The notes under the pieces are model-generated. The model worked only from the letters and a program-made list of their open reading frames with translations, was not told the origin of the DNA and did not search any database. A stretch of DNA of 64,000 nt from Calditrichota bacterium (GTDB lineage Bacteria; Zhuqueibacterota; Zhuqueibacteria; Zhuqueibacterales; Geothermadaptataceae), in contig QQUE01000007.1 of NCBI GenBank assembly GCA_008501765.1, positions 372,001-436,000 on the forward strand, given 5' to 3'. Of the stretch, positions 43,182 through 52,696 are shown piece by piece. Within the stretch, counting starts at the first letter, position 1. Every line of letters begins with the position of its first letter. The position numbers and the translations under genes were made by a program.

Positions 43182-43823
43182 TCATTGGCTACGAAAATTA
43201 TACAAGAGTACAACGGAACTTAGTGCAGCACCGGCAATTATAATTGTGTGAATAATATCGGACAACTGAACCGGCTCTTTATTCATCGTATGTTTGAATC
43301 CTGCTTGTTCTGATTGCGCGTAAAAAAGTTGATCCCTGTTTTCAAATGTACGCATAGTACTATCTTGTAACGTTGTACTTAGCAATACTTCTTTTTTATT
43401 GTTCATACATAAGATATGCATCTCTGAACGAAATTTTTGAATAAATTGTTCATTTTTTTCTTTATCGACAGTCAGCGTCCATTGTTGCAACGTGCTGTGA
43501 ATATCTAAATAATCAGGATACTGTTGATCTGAGATTTCAGCCGGTGACCGGTAAATTCTTTTTCCTGATTTTAATGCAACTTCGGATAAAACATTCTGCC
43601 AGAATTCCAGTAAGGCCTCATTCCGGGGAAAACTGGTGCCCGAAAGAACAATTACATGGTAGTCATTGAGCAAATCCAAGTCAAGCAATTGACCGGCATT
43701 CACTTCCAATTGCTGTTTAATAAACTGAACATTTGTTAACTCTTTCGAATCCTGCCCGTCAGCCGAACAAACGCCTAATATAAGCAAATAAAAATAAAAA
43801 CAAAGTATCTTTCGAGCGGTCAT
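43182..43823 (-). CDS. Secreted/membrane-anchored protein of unknown function
   Basis: 213 residues. An N-terminal signal peptide (ILCFYFYLLILGVCSADG) and a C-terminal hydrophobic helix (IIHTIIIAGAALSSVVLLY) frame a soluble periplasmic domain of about 160 residues with YHVIVLSGTSFPRNEALLEFW and a Thr/Gln-rich beta pattern. No family recognised. It lies between a barrel-protein gene and bamD on one strand, suggesting an envelope-assembly role. Confidence 0.6.
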   Translation of the reverse strand: MTARKILCFYFYLLILGVCSADGQDSKELTNVQFIKQQLEVNAGQLLDLDLLNDYHVIVLSGTSFPRNEALLEFWQNVLSEVALKSGKRIYRSPAEISDQQYPDYLDIHSTLQQWTLTVDKEKNEQFIQKFRSEMHILCMNNKKEVLLSTTLQDSTMRTFENRDQLFYAQSEQAGFKHTMNKEPVQLSDIIHTIIIAGAALSSVVLLYNFRSQ

Positions 43824-43888
43824 TTATTTACTCTTTTAATATTCTGAATTCTATTTTGTGCTGTTCGTGTGTCCAGCCAAACTACAAA

Positions 43889-44953
43889 CTACAAATGAAT
43901 CATAAATGAAAAGGAATGTATTGCGAACGTTTCACCTAAAAACCGATCCACAGAATAAGCGTAATTCAATAAAAAATTGTCGTGGTTTAATTTATATCTT
44001 TGCACGTGATAAATGTTCGAATTGATCAATCCAATACCGAAAGAGTAGCCCGGTTGAGAAGCAAAATCGACAAACTTTATTCCAGTTCGAAACGCTACCT
44101 GCCCGGCTACTGTGTTTTCCAGACCAACTAAATATTTCTCCCGCATTTGGTTGCTTCCGAGCGCCAAATTCCGGATATCAAAACTCAGTGTCGTTTTGAA
44201 TGGAAAAGTGATGGCTGTCCCGATACCGATGGCTTCATCTGTCATGTCATCATAGTTTTCACGCGATTTTTCGATTTCCTTGGGTAAATTTAAAATATTT
44301 ATCCCAACACGAAAATAAGTTTTTGGTTGCATCATAATCCCATAAGAGGTCGCGTAAGAATATGCCCGTTTATTCTCAATATCATAGTAAACAAGATGCA
44401 AACCTGCACCAATTGCAACCTGATCTGCCAATTTAAAATTTACCAGCAGCGAATTGGTATGATTCGAATATAATGTTGGGGAAGAAATAAATCGATTATC
44501 ATCCATCAACTCCGGGCTTATAAATGAAGGCTCACCCAGAATTATCCCAACATTTAAATTTCGATAATTGAAATTGACAGCTTTCAATATTGAAATAATA
44601 CTGGCATAAATTTTATCTTTATCGCTGTACGTTGCATTGCCAAAAAAATCACCAGGGTATTTGAGCACCAACGCAGGCATCAGAGGAGAAATTGTTGCAG
44701 AAAAGCGGAAACCGTCTTTTGAAGAATAGAAGTCATAATTCCCCGGATTATATAAACTGGCACCAATATTATCGCGAACAGCGGTCACAGCGCCACTAAG
44801 CCCTAAAGAACGGACTCTTATGGTGTTAAATGGCAAATAAGTTTGATTTTGGCTGTAAACAGGGATTGAGAGTAGAAAAAGGGTTACCAGGGAGATTGTG
44901 GTTGAAAGTATACCATTAATTCGTTTTTCTGGCCGTTGAGTTATTTTTATCAT
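43889..44953 (-). CDS. Outer-membrane beta-barrel protein (PorV/UPF0164-like)
   Basis: 354 residues with a signal peptide ending near VYS. The N-terminal RSLGLSGAVTAVRDNIGASLYNPGNY matches the LGGA..A..D...A.YWNPAGL hallmark of PorV/UPF0164 barrels; alternating hydrophobic strands follow and the C-terminus ends FSFMIHL, a barrel-type terminal strand. The gene starts inside the end of lnt (38-nt overlap). Function in these lineages is unclear without a complete type IX secretion system. Confidence 0.75.
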   Translation of the reverse strand: MIKITQRPEKRINGILSTTISLVTLFLLSIPVYSQNQTYLPFNTIRVRSLGLSGAVTAVRDNIGASLYNPGNYDFYSSKDGFRFSATISPLMPALVLKYPGDFFGNATYSDKDKIYASIISILKAVNFNYRNLNVGIILGEPSFISPELMDDNRFISSPTLYSNHTNSLLVNFKLADQVAIGAGLHLVYYDIENKRAYSYATSYGIMMQPKTYFRVGINILNLPKEIEKSRENYDDMTDEAIGIGTAITFPFKTTLSFDIRNLALGSNQMREKYLVGLENTVAGQVAFRTGIKFVDFASQPGYSFGIGLINSNIYHVQRYKLNHDNFLLNYAYSVDRFLGETFAIHSFSFMIHL

Positions 44954-46469
44954 CTATTAAATATGTCTCAAAAAAATATGTAAATATCAAAATCAATAAA
45001 GCTGCTATAGAAACTACATTGGCAAATACATGCCCGTGTTTCGTGAAAAATGTCAGCCTGTTTCTGGTTTCAATCTCATCAATTATAACAGCTTTTTCAA
45101 AGATGCCGGTTTCTTTTCTGATGGTGCCAAACTTATCGATGGTCATGCTAATTCCGGTATTCGCGCAGCGTGCAATATCGATTCGATTTTCGATTGCCCG
45201 AAAAACAGCCATTTGCGCATGTTGATACGGTGCACCCGTTCGCTTGTACCATCCATCATTAGTTAAAATAACTATGATTTCTGCCCCTTTTTTGACCATA
45301 GTTCCAACGAACTCCGGAAAAATTGATTCAAAACAAATAACCCCACCAATTTCTATTTTCTTCCCGGAGTTTTGACGCAGCTTAATTTGAAAAAGTTTTA
45401 ACGAATCACCGGGTGAAAAATTTCCTTCGCCCAAATTGAATTTAGATAATAAAATTTTAATAAAAAAGAAAAAATCCTGATAAGGAATTCGTTCGCCGAA
45501 AGGGACGAGACGCATCTTTGAATAGACGTCAAATGGGCCTTCTTTTTTATCGATGAGCGTGATTGAATTATAAGATTTATAATTTATCTTATCAATCCAC
45601 TCATAATCCGGTGTGCCTGTAAATATGGGCGTGTTTAACTTCTCCACTAAACCGGTTACCCAAGGTAATTTCTGCCGGCTTCTTAACAAATAGGCGGGTG
45701 TTGCCGTTTCCGGCCAAATAATCAAATCGACATTGTCTTTTCCCACGGCTGTGGAAAGACTGTCGTAGATAAAAAAACTGCGCTCACGATTTTCTTTTTC
45801 CCATTTCTGATACGGATCAATATTACCCTGGATTATTGCTACGCGCACTTTCTTTGCAGGGTCCTGACCATATCCCGTATTATTGACTTTAAATAACAGC
45901 GGCACTAAAAACAGAAGCAGCAACGAAGCCGCGCCGATTGTTAAATGTACATTTTTATCGCGCTTGAGATACATGTAAAATAAACAGACGTTTATAATAC
46001 ACACCCAAAATGAAACGCCATACACACTTGTATATTCCACGTACTGTATCAACGAGGTGTAATAGGATTGAGTGTAGCCCAAACTTACCCATGGGAAGCC
46101 GAGCTCACCAAGCGATCGGATATATTCGATTGCTGTCCATAGAAATGGCACGGCGATGAGAGCAATTGATTGTGAAACTCTGATGATATGATGGTAGAGA
46201 ATCGCAAAAATTGCATAATATAACGAATGCACCAAAAGAGCAGCGATAACACCAAAGGACGTTGGGAAAACAATCCAGTAAATTGTGAAAGAACTTATGA
46301 AAAATCCGGTAATGTAGCCCCATCGAAAACTCTCTTTGAGAGAAAGATCATTCAACAGCAGGAGGAATGGAATCAGCGCTACATAAGAAAGGAAACCAAG
46401 GGGAAGGGGAGCAAACGACAAGCCGATTAAAAGGGCTGTGCTGAGCGATAAAGCGAGATTTCGCTGCAT
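44916..46469 (-). CDS. lnt: Apolipoprotein N-acyltransferase
   Basis: 517 residues: about 6-7 N-terminal membrane helices, then a nitrilase-type periplasmic domain with the catalytic triad Glu (IIWPETATPAY), Lys (SKMRLVPFGERIPY) and Cys (GGVICFESIFPEF). It adds the third acyl chain to lipoproteins. The ATG directly follows the TAA of the upstream gene, and its 3' end overlaps the barrel gene, indicating strong coupling. Confidence 0.93.
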   Translation of the reverse strand: MQRNLALSLSTALLIGLSFAPLPLGFLSYVALIPFLLLLNDLSLKESFRWGYITGFFISSFTIYWIVFPTSFGVIAALLVHSLYYAIFAILYHHIIRVSQSIALIAVPFLWTAIEYIRSLGELGFPWVSLGYTQSYYTSLIQYVEYTSVYGVSFWVCIINVCLFYMYLKRDKNVHLTIGAASLLLLFLVPLLFKVNNTGYGQDPAKKVRVAIIQGNIDPYQKWEKENRERSFFIYDSLSTAVGKDNVDLIIWPETATPAYLLRSRQKLPWVTGLVEKLNTPIFTGTPDYEWIDKINYKSYNSITLIDKKEGPFDVYSKMRLVPFGERIPYQDFFFFIKILLSKFNLGEGNFSPGDSLKLFQIKLRQNSGKKIEIGGVICFESIFPEFVGTMVKKGAEIIVILTNDGWYKRTGAPYQHAQMAVFRAIENRIDIARCANTGISMTIDKFGTIRKETGIFEKAVIIDEIETRNRLTFFTKHGHVFANVVSIAALLILIFTYFFETYLIDDKNNSTARKTN

Positions 46470-47489
46470 TTAAAGCAGAACCTCTCTTCCCTCACGCGCT
46501 GATTGATAGATGGCTTCAATAAGCCGTAAACGTGTTGCTATTTCTTCACCGCTTGCAAGCAAGGTTGTGTTTTGCAGGAGGCTGGTAATAAAATGTTTTA
46601 ATTCATTTTGGTAAGATCGAATGTAGCGTTTTGTGCTGTTCTCATCCTTTGTTGGGACTATATTTGTCAAATTCCCATGCATTTTTTTATAAACAGATAA
46701 TGGGTTAATTTCGGCAGTTGCATCTGTTCCATAAAAACTTGCTGATAGCTTTTCTTTTTCTGACAAAATTGACCAACTCGCATCCATATTAAGAACGCTG
46801 CCATTTTTAAACTCAATCATACAGACAGCCGTATCCTCAACATCGATCTGTGATGAGTAATTAAATATTTTTGATTTTACTGATGCCGGTTCTGCATTTC
46901 CCAAAAGCCACCAGGCAGCGTCAAGCATTTGGATTCCAAGATCCATCAGAACCCCGCCGCCAGAAATTTCCTTATCGGAATACCAGTATTTTTTTAACTT
47001 TGACAAATCTCGGTTTTTAAACCATGTTGCATCGCAAGAATAAACACGCCCGAGTTGGTTTCCCTCAATAAAGGATTTCAAAGTTATAAATTCATTGCGG
47101 AATCGAACATTCATCGCGACCATGAGATGGCGCTTGAATTTTTGACTCGCCTGCACCATTTTTAAAGCATCGGCATAAGTTGAAGCGAATGGTTTTTCAA
47201 CGAGAACATGCTTTCCTGCGGAAAGTGCATCAATGGTCAGGGCTTTATGGGATTGTGTGTCCGTACAAATATCAACAGCATCTATTTCCTGATTGCGAAA
47301 CAACTCTTGAGGATCACTGCACCAGGCTTTTACGCTGAATTTTTTTGCGACATATTCAGCAGTTGATGGCTGAATATCACAAATTGATACAATCTCCGCT
47401 TCCGGTATATTCTTCCATTGCGGGATATGGGCGATTTGGGCAATTTTACCTGCACCGATTATTCCAATTTTGATCTTATTTTTATTCAA
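46470..47489 (-). CDS. Gfo/Idh/MocA-family oxidoreductase
   Basis: 339 residues. An NAD(P)-binding GIIGAGKIAQIAHIP, EKPFA (active-site Lys), and a C-terminal alpha/beta domain with GGGVLMDLGIQMLDAAWWL (the His of the usual HD..D is Gln) are present. No Tat signal, unlike the GH109-like homologue at 14.5 kb. Substrate unknown; a cytoplasmic sugar or inositol dehydrogenase is likely. The TTG start overlaps the TGA stop of ruvX. Confidence 0.84.
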   Translation of the reverse strand: MNKNKIKIGIIGAGKIAQIAHIPQWKNIPEAEIVSICDIQPSTAEYVAKKFSVKAWCSDPQELFRNQEIDAVDICTDTQSHKALTIDALSAGKHVLVEKPFASTYADALKMVQASQKFKRHLMVAMNVRFRNEFITLKSFIEGNQLGRVYSCDATWFKNRDLSKLKKYWYSDKEISGGGVLMDLGIQMLDAAWWLLGNAEPASVKSKIFNYSSQIDVEDTAVCMIEFKNGSVLNMDASWSILSEKEKLSASFYGTDATAEINPLSVYKKMHGNLTNIVPTKDENSTKRYIRSYQNELKHFITSLLQNTTLLASGEEIATRLRLIEAIYQSAREGREVLL

Positions 47490-47938
47490 TGTATCTGACG
47501 ATCCAAGTATCCTCTAAGAATGAAAGACGCTGCTATTTGATCTACTTTGCCTTTTGCACGCACCAGTTTCGTCCCGGCTTCTTGAAGAACACGGTGTGCC
47601 TGAACGGATGTTAGCCTTTCGTCAAGCAGCAGAACAGGCGCTTGAAATGTTCGGCGCAATACCTCCGTGAATTGTCTCACTTCCTGTGCCATTTCTCCTT
47701 CGGTCCCATCCATATTTATGGGCAAACCAACGACAATTCCTGCAATATTTTTTTCATCGCATATTTTTTTTATTCTATCTGTCAAATCATCAATATTGCG
47801 ATATTTTTCAATGGTAGTAAATGGCTGAGCGGTTATCTGTAGTGCATCTGACACAGCAATACCGACGCGCACTCTGCCATAATCCAAAGCCATTAAACGC
47901 CCGGAATCAGGCAGTTTTTCCTGGGTGCCAGTAGCCAC
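47486..47938 (-). CDS. ruvX: Putative Holliday junction resolvase / pre-16S rRNA nuclease YqgF
   Basis: 150 residues, RNase H-like fold: MALDYGRVRVGIAVSD (catalytic Asp), VVGLPINMDGTEGEM, LLDERLTSVQAHRVL and a C-terminal DQIAASFILRGYL. YqgF processes the 5' end of 16S rRNA and is homologous to Holliday junction resolvases. GTG start; it follows the HU gene by 2 bp and its stop is shared with the next gene's start. Confidence 0.92.
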   Translation of the reverse strand: MATGTQEKLPDSGRLMALDYGRVRVGIAVSDALQITAQPFTTIEKYRNIDDLTDRIKKICDEKNIAGIVVGLPINMDGTEGEMAQEVRQFTEVLRRTFQAPVLLLDERLTSVQAHRVLQEAGTKLVRAKGKVDQIAASFILRGYLDRQIH

Positions 47939-47940
47939 TT

Positions 47941-48255
47941 TTAATCGTTATTTAAGGGCTTTTTGAGCACTTCTTTAAGAAGTTTCCCTGCTTTGAAATG
48001 TGTTTTTCTACGCGCCGGGACATAAATGATCTCACCCGTTTTTGGATTACGTGCTTTGGGCTTGGGTTTTGTAGTTTTTACTTCAAATACGCCAAAATCA
48101 CGAATTTCAATACGGATTTCAGGATCAGCCTCTTCCATAAATTCCCGCAATGCTGTAAAAACTCCATCAACGATTTTTTCGGTTAAATAAATCTTTTCTT
48201 CGACTATCTTTGCTGTGCGTTTTGCAACATCTTTTTTGGTAATTGTGACCTTCAT
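47941..48255 (-). CDS. HU/IHF-family DNA-binding protein
   Basis: 104 residues. TKKDVAKRTAKI, then RIEIRDFGVFEVKTTKPKPKARNPKTGEIIYVPARRKTHFKAGKLL carry the beta-arm Pro/Lys signature of HU/IHF. It bends DNA as a dimer. Good matches to GRNPKTG are seen, with ARNPKTG here. It lies just upstream of ruvX. Confidence 0.94.
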   Translation of the reverse strand: MKVTITKKDVAKRTAKIVEEKIYLTEKIVDGVFTALREFMEEADPEIRIEIRDFGVFEVKTTKPKPKARNPKTGEIIYVPARRKTHFKAGKLLKEVLKKPLNND

Positions 48256-48345
48256 GAAGAGCTCCTTCTGTTTTCGTTGATCCTTCTGATTACCACGTTA
48301 AACATTTTAGTATTAGTAATTTATTATAATTTTATTTCGGTTCAA

Positions 48346-50514
48346 TTAATAATTTACTGTCTCACCTGATCCATTTAATCGCTCGACGCTAATAACCCCT
48401 TTTACTTTATTGATTTTTTTGATGACCATAGTCAAATGCGATAAATTCCGTACCTCAATTATCAGATTACTATTTACAACATGGTCTTCCGATTTCATGT
48501 TGATACTTATGATATTGGTGTTTGCGACGCTGATTGTCTCGCTTATATCGCGTAGATAATCCTTGCGGTCCTCAGCCAATATTCGAATTCGTGCAATAAA
48601 ATGTTTATCCTTGTCCACATCCCATTCGACATCAATTTTGCGCTCGGGCGATTCCATTAAATAGGTTAAGTTTTTACAATCCGTTCGATGAATCATTACA
48701 CCATTTCCCCGTGAAATAAAGCCAATGATATTATCACCGGGAATTGGCTGGCAACATTTGGCGAAAGTAAAAAGTAAGTTATCAATTCCTTGAATGCGAA
48801 CACCTTTTGCAGAGCGACGAGCGCGTGAAATGAATTTCTGCAATAATGAATCATCCGGTATTGCATCTTTTTCTTCCGGAACGATTTTTTTCCGGAGACT
48901 CTGCATCGAAATATCGCCACTGCCCAGGGCAGCAAAAAATTGCCGGATATCTTCAAAGCCATAACTCAATGAAATATCCTGTATACTCTTGTCATCGTAC
49001 TTTAAGTTGTATTTTTTCAGTTTTTTATGAAGAAGTTCTTCTCCAAGTTTTAAACTTTCGTCAAAAAGGGACTCTCTCAGCCAGCGTTTTATCTTACTTC
49101 GGGCTTTTGAAGTTTTTGTAAATTTCATCCAACCAGGGTTGGGATTTTGATTTGCAGAAGTCAGAATCTCAACTGAATCACCACTTTTAAGCTGATAATT
49201 CAATGGTACAATTTTACCATTCACTTTTGCGCCGATGCAGTGCAGCCCAATATCCGTATGCACCGCAAAAGCAAAATCTACCGGCGTGCTGCCGAGAGCC
49301 AGTTTGAAAAGATCACCGCGGGGCGTAAAAACAAAGACTTCATCATGAAACAGATCGATTCGCAAATTTTCCATGAATTCAACCGGATCTTGCGTATCAT
49401 GCTGCCAGTCGAGCACTTCTCGAAGCCAATTCAAATGTTTATCAAGATCATCAGCACGAGTTTTGCCCTCTTTGTAGCGCCAATGAGCCGCAATTCCCTC
49501 TTCTGCCGTTCTGTGCATCTCTTCCGTCCGAATTTGCACTTCGACTTTTTTGCCTTCATTACTTATTACGGTCGTGTGCAAAGACTGGTACATATTGGAT
49601 TTTGGCGTCGCAACATAATCTTTGAATCGCTCCTGAACCGGTGTAAATAAACTGTGAACCAGACCCAATGCAAAATAACAATCTTCCATTTTTTTAACGA
49701 TGATGCGAATTGCCAGCAGGTCATAGATTTCTTCAAAAGTTTTTTGCCGGACTTCAATTTTTTGCTGGATGCTATATAAGTGTTTCGGCCTGCCGGTTAT
49801 TTTTGCGCGGATGTTTGCATTTTTTAGTTCTTTACGAATTGGAATCGTTACCGAACGGATGTATGCTTCTCTTTTCTCCCTTGAATCTGCTACCGATTTG
49901 GAGAGGTTCCAGTAAACATCCGGCTTTAAAACTTTTAGCGCTAAATCTTCAAGCTCCCATTTTACTTTTGCTATACCCAATCGGTGCGCCAAAGGTGCAT
50001 AAACATCGCGGGTCTCAATTGCAATTCGTCGCTGTTTTTTCTCGGGCAAATAATGCAGGGTGCGCATATTGTGTAATCTGTCAGCAAATTTGATCAAAAT
50101 AACCCGTATATCCTTGACCATCGAGAGAATCATTTTTCGAAAATTTTCAGCCTGCCGCTCTTCAACACTATCAAACTTAAGCTCACTGATTTTAGTGACG
50201 CCGTCAACAAGAAGCGCCACTTCTGCGCCAAATTCATCAGAAACTTCATCGACCGTAATGCCTGTGTCCTCAACGACATCGTGCAAAAAACCGCCTGCCA
50301 CAGTGATATAATCCATTTTCAATTCAGTTAATATCTTGGCTACTTCGAGGGGATGATCAAAATAGGGATCACCCGACTTCCGCAACTGATTTTTGTGGGC
50401 CTCTTTTGCATAAATAAAGGCCTTCTCAACCAGCGGTTCATCCACTGTTTTGAGGTAACGCCGCAACCGACGCACGATAAAACCGAGAATTTGTTTATCT
50501 TTTTCTTGTAACAT
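48346..50514 (-). CDS. rel: Bifunctional (p)ppGpp synthetase/hydrolase
   Basis: 722 residues: HD hydrolase domain (FDHPLEVAKIL, GFLHDVVEDTG), synthetase domain (GRPKHLYSIQQKI, then ERFKDYVATPKSNMYQSLHTTV), TGS (VFVFTPRGDLFKLALGSTPVDFAF) and C-terminal ACT. The RFKD motif is the RXKD form found in bifunctional enzymes rather than the EXDD of RelA, and the intact HD residues agree. It controls the stringent response. It lies 15 bp after dnaB. Confidence 0.95.
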   Translation of the reverse strand: MLQEKDKQILGFIVRRLRRYLKTVDEPLVEKAFIYAKEAHKNQLRKSGDPYFDHPLEVAKILTELKMDYITVAGGFLHDVVEDTGITVDEVSDEFGAEVALLVDGVTKISELKFDSVEERQAENFRKMILSMVKDIRVILIKFADRLHNMRTLHYLPEKKQRRIAIETRDVYAPLAHRLGIAKVKWELEDLALKVLKPDVYWNLSKSVADSREKREAYIRSVTIPIRKELKNANIRAKITGRPKHLYSIQQKIEVRQKTFEEIYDLLAIRIIVKKMEDCYFALGLVHSLFTPVQERFKDYVATPKSNMYQSLHTTVISNEGKKVEVQIRTEEMHRTAEEGIAAHWRYKEGKTRADDLDKHLNWLREVLDWQHDTQDPVEFMENLRIDLFHDEVFVFTPRGDLFKLALGSTPVDFAFAVHTDIGLHCIGAKVNGKIVPLNYQLKSGDSVEILTSANQNPNPGWMKFTKTSKARSKIKRWLRESLFDESLKLGEELLHKKLKKYNLKYDDKSIQDISLSYGFEDIRQFFAALGSGDISMQSLRKKIVPEEKDAIPDDSLLQKFISRARRSAKGVRIQGIDNLLFTFAKCCQPIPGDNIIGFISRGNGVMIHRTDCKNLTYLMESPERKIDVEWDVDKDKHFIARIRILAEDRKDYLRDISETISVANTNIISINMKSEDHVVNSNLIIEVRNLSHLTMVIKKINKVKGVISVERLNGSGETVNY

Positions 50515-50529
50515 GCTGTGCTTCGTTGT

Positions 50530-51900
50530 TTAAAAGGGTTGTGCGTCTTTGCCAAAATACATTTCACCATCTTGACGTGATAAGTTAGCGAATAAGACAA
50601 ACTGCTTCAGGAATTGCAATTCGACAGTTCCAATCGGCCCGTTGCGCTGTTTTCCAATTATGATTTCTGCGCGGCCATCTGTGTTTGATTGGTCATAAAA
50701 TTCATCCCGATAGACAAACATGACCACATCCGCGTCCTGTTCGATGGCGCCTGATTCCCGCAAATCCGAGAGCATCGGCCTTTTGTCCGTTCGTGCTTCC
50801 ACGGCACGGGATAGCTGCGAAAGAGCGATAACCGGGATATTTAATTCTTTTGCCAACGCCTTCAACGATTGTGAAATCATCGAAATTTCATGCTGCCTGC
50901 TTTCCGTTGTCGGCCCATGGATTAACTGCAAATAATCGACTATGAGCATGCCAATTTTATGTTCGGCCATCAACCGCCGTGCTTTTGCCCGAATTTCAAG
51001 AATACTTATTCCAGGGGTATCATCAATAAAAATAGGCGCGCTTGATAATCTACCAGCAGCAATACTCAATTTTTTCCAGTCATCTTTTGGCAGCATTCCC
51101 GTTCGCAACAAATGGGCATCGACTTTCGCTTCCGCCGTTAGAAGTCGCATCGTCAGCTGATAGGCGGCCATTTCCAGGCTAAAAATCCCCACACCGACAC
51201 CGTGATCAACCGCGGCATTTCTTGCCATATTTAAGCCAAGGGCTGTTTTTCCCATCGAAGGTCGGGCCGCAAGAATGACAAGATCTGAGTTTTGAAACCC
51301 TGAAGTTTTACCGTCAAGATCTTTGAACCCGGAGGCAATACCGGTAACCGATCCTTTTTGATTATGGTAGCTTTCAATTGTCGTAAACGTATCTTTTAAA
51401 ACAGGTTCAATATGCTGAAATCCTTTTCTTAAACCACGTTCAGAGAGTGCAAAAATCTTCTGCTCTGCCTTATCGATTAAATCCGAGGCCTTTTCTGAAG
51501 ATTCATAAGACATCTGGCTGATTTCAGTGGAAATTGAAATCAATCTTCTAAAAAAGGATTTCTCCAATACAATGCGGGCGTGATATTCGACATTTGCCGC
51601 GCTGGGAATTGCGTTTGACAATTCAGTCAGGTAATAATTGCCACCGACTTCATCCAGCAGATTCTGGCGAGAAAGTTCATCGCTGACTGTTAGCATATCA
51701 ACCGGGTCTGTTCTGGCAAACAATGTCAACATCACCTTGAAAATTTCAGCATGTCCGCGTTTATAAAAATCATCCGGCTGCAATATTTCCAGCGCTTTTC
51801 CGACGGCGGCCTGTTCGATAAGCATGCTGCAAAGTACGGCACGCTCAGCTGTCAGATCCTGCGGGGGGAGCCGATCAATTTGTGGTTGCTTATCGCTCAA
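50530..51900 (-). CDS. dnaB: Replicative DNA helicase
   Basis: 456 residues. N-terminal primase-interaction domain (LPPQDLTAERAVLCSML), then the RecA-type motor: Walker A ARPSMGKTALGLNMA, Walker B LIVDYLQLI, and LSQLSRAVEARTDKRPMLSDLRESGAIEQDADVV. It unwinds DNA at the fork. The start is TTG with AGGTGA at 8 nt; no better ATG exists. Intein-free. Confidence 0.96.
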   Translation of the reverse strand: MSDKQPQIDRLPPQDLTAERAVLCSMLIEQAAVGKALEILQPDDFYKRGHAEIFKVMLTLFARTDPVDMLTVSDELSRQNLLDEVGGNYYLTELSNAIPSAANVEYHARIVLEKSFFRRLISISTEISQMSYESSEKASDLIDKAEQKIFALSERGLRKGFQHIEPVLKDTFTTIESYHNQKGSVTGIASGFKDLDGKTSGFQNSDLVILAARPSMGKTALGLNMARNAAVDHGVGVGIFSLEMAAYQLTMRLLTAEAKVDAHLLRTGMLPKDDWKKLSIAAGRLSSAPIFIDDTPGISILEIRAKARRLMAEHKIGMLIVDYLQLIHGPTTESRQHEISMISQSLKALAKELNIPVIALSQLSRAVEARTDKRPMLSDLRESGAIEQDADVVMFVYRDEFYDQSNTDGRAEIIIGKQRNGPIGTVELQFLKQFVLFANLSRQDGEMYFGKDAQPF

Positions 51901-51935
51901 TAAATTTTCACCTGCAATAATCTAAATTTTAGTTG

Positions 51936-52688
51936 TTATTCCATGGCGGGTTTGCCGCCAATTTCCCGATCAAATATATTTCGAAACAATTTCATATCTT
52001 CAAATGCTTGCCAAAAAAGCTGCTTGTCTTCGACAAGTTGTGCTGGCGAAAAACTCACGATAGTTTTAATACCGTGAAAAGAGTGCGGTCTGCCGCGCAT
52101 CTCTTCAAGTTTTTGTTGGTTAGCAAACAATGTTTGCGCCGCCTCGTTTCCAAGGCAAAATATATAACGTGGCTGGATAATTTTTAGCTGCTCTATTAAA
52201 ATATTCTGCGCCAGGCTAACCGCCGTATCGCGTTGAGAATTGCCTGGAAATTTATAGGCCGGAGTCAGGTAAATTTCCTCAAGCGTAAATCCAAGTTTTG
52301 TAAGCATACGCGAAAAAATGAGTTCGTTCTCGCCGAGGAATATTTTATTTTTAGCTATATTTTCCTGCTCAATGCTACCGGCCAGGAACACGACTTTTGC
52401 ATTCAAATTTCCCTGCCCAAGCAACGATGCTTCCTCATAATTTTTCAGCCGACCAGCAAAATCTTTCATCTGACTTTGTTTGTCCGGTATAGCAGGGATT
52501 TTGAGTCGTGGGCCTCCCTTTTTATCGCTTGATTCAATTATTGGGATTTTCTGAACGTTATCCACCGGCGATTCGAACTCAACTTTTGGCTGTTCGATGC
52601 CCAGCATCAAAATTGATTCCCCCCACAAATCTTTTTGCTGCAGCAGAAAATCTTCAATATTTTCGATATTTGATTGCAATTCAGTCAT
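51936..52688 (-). CDS. Uracil-DNA glycosylase family-4-like protein lacking Fe-S cysteines and catalytic motifs
   Basis: 250 residues. The UDG fold pattern survives: AKVVFLAGS, LGENELIFSRMLTKLGF, PRYIFCLGNEAAQTLF and MRGRPHSF. Motifs are lost, though: GEAPGxxED is AGSIEQEN, KCxPPxNR is KFPGNSQR and YHPA is FSPAQ. None of the four Fe-S cysteines of family 4 is found. An about 75-residue N-terminal extension precedes the domain. It is probably a non-catalytic or differently active relative. It sits between coaBC and dnaB. Confidence 0.68.
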   Translation of the reverse strand: MTELQSNIENIEDFLLQQKDLWGESILMLGIEQPKVEFESPVDNVQKIPIIESSDKKGGPRLKIPAIPDKQSQMKDFAGRLKNYEEASLLGQGNLNAKVVFLAGSIEQENIAKNKIFLGENELIFSRMLTKLGFTLEEIYLTPAYKFPGNSQRDTAVSLAQNILIEQLKIIQPRYIFCLGNEAAQTLFANQQKLEEMRGRPHSFHGIKTIVSFSPAQLVEDKQLFWQAFEDMKLFRNIFDREIGGKPAME

Positions 52689-52696
52689 AGCATAGT

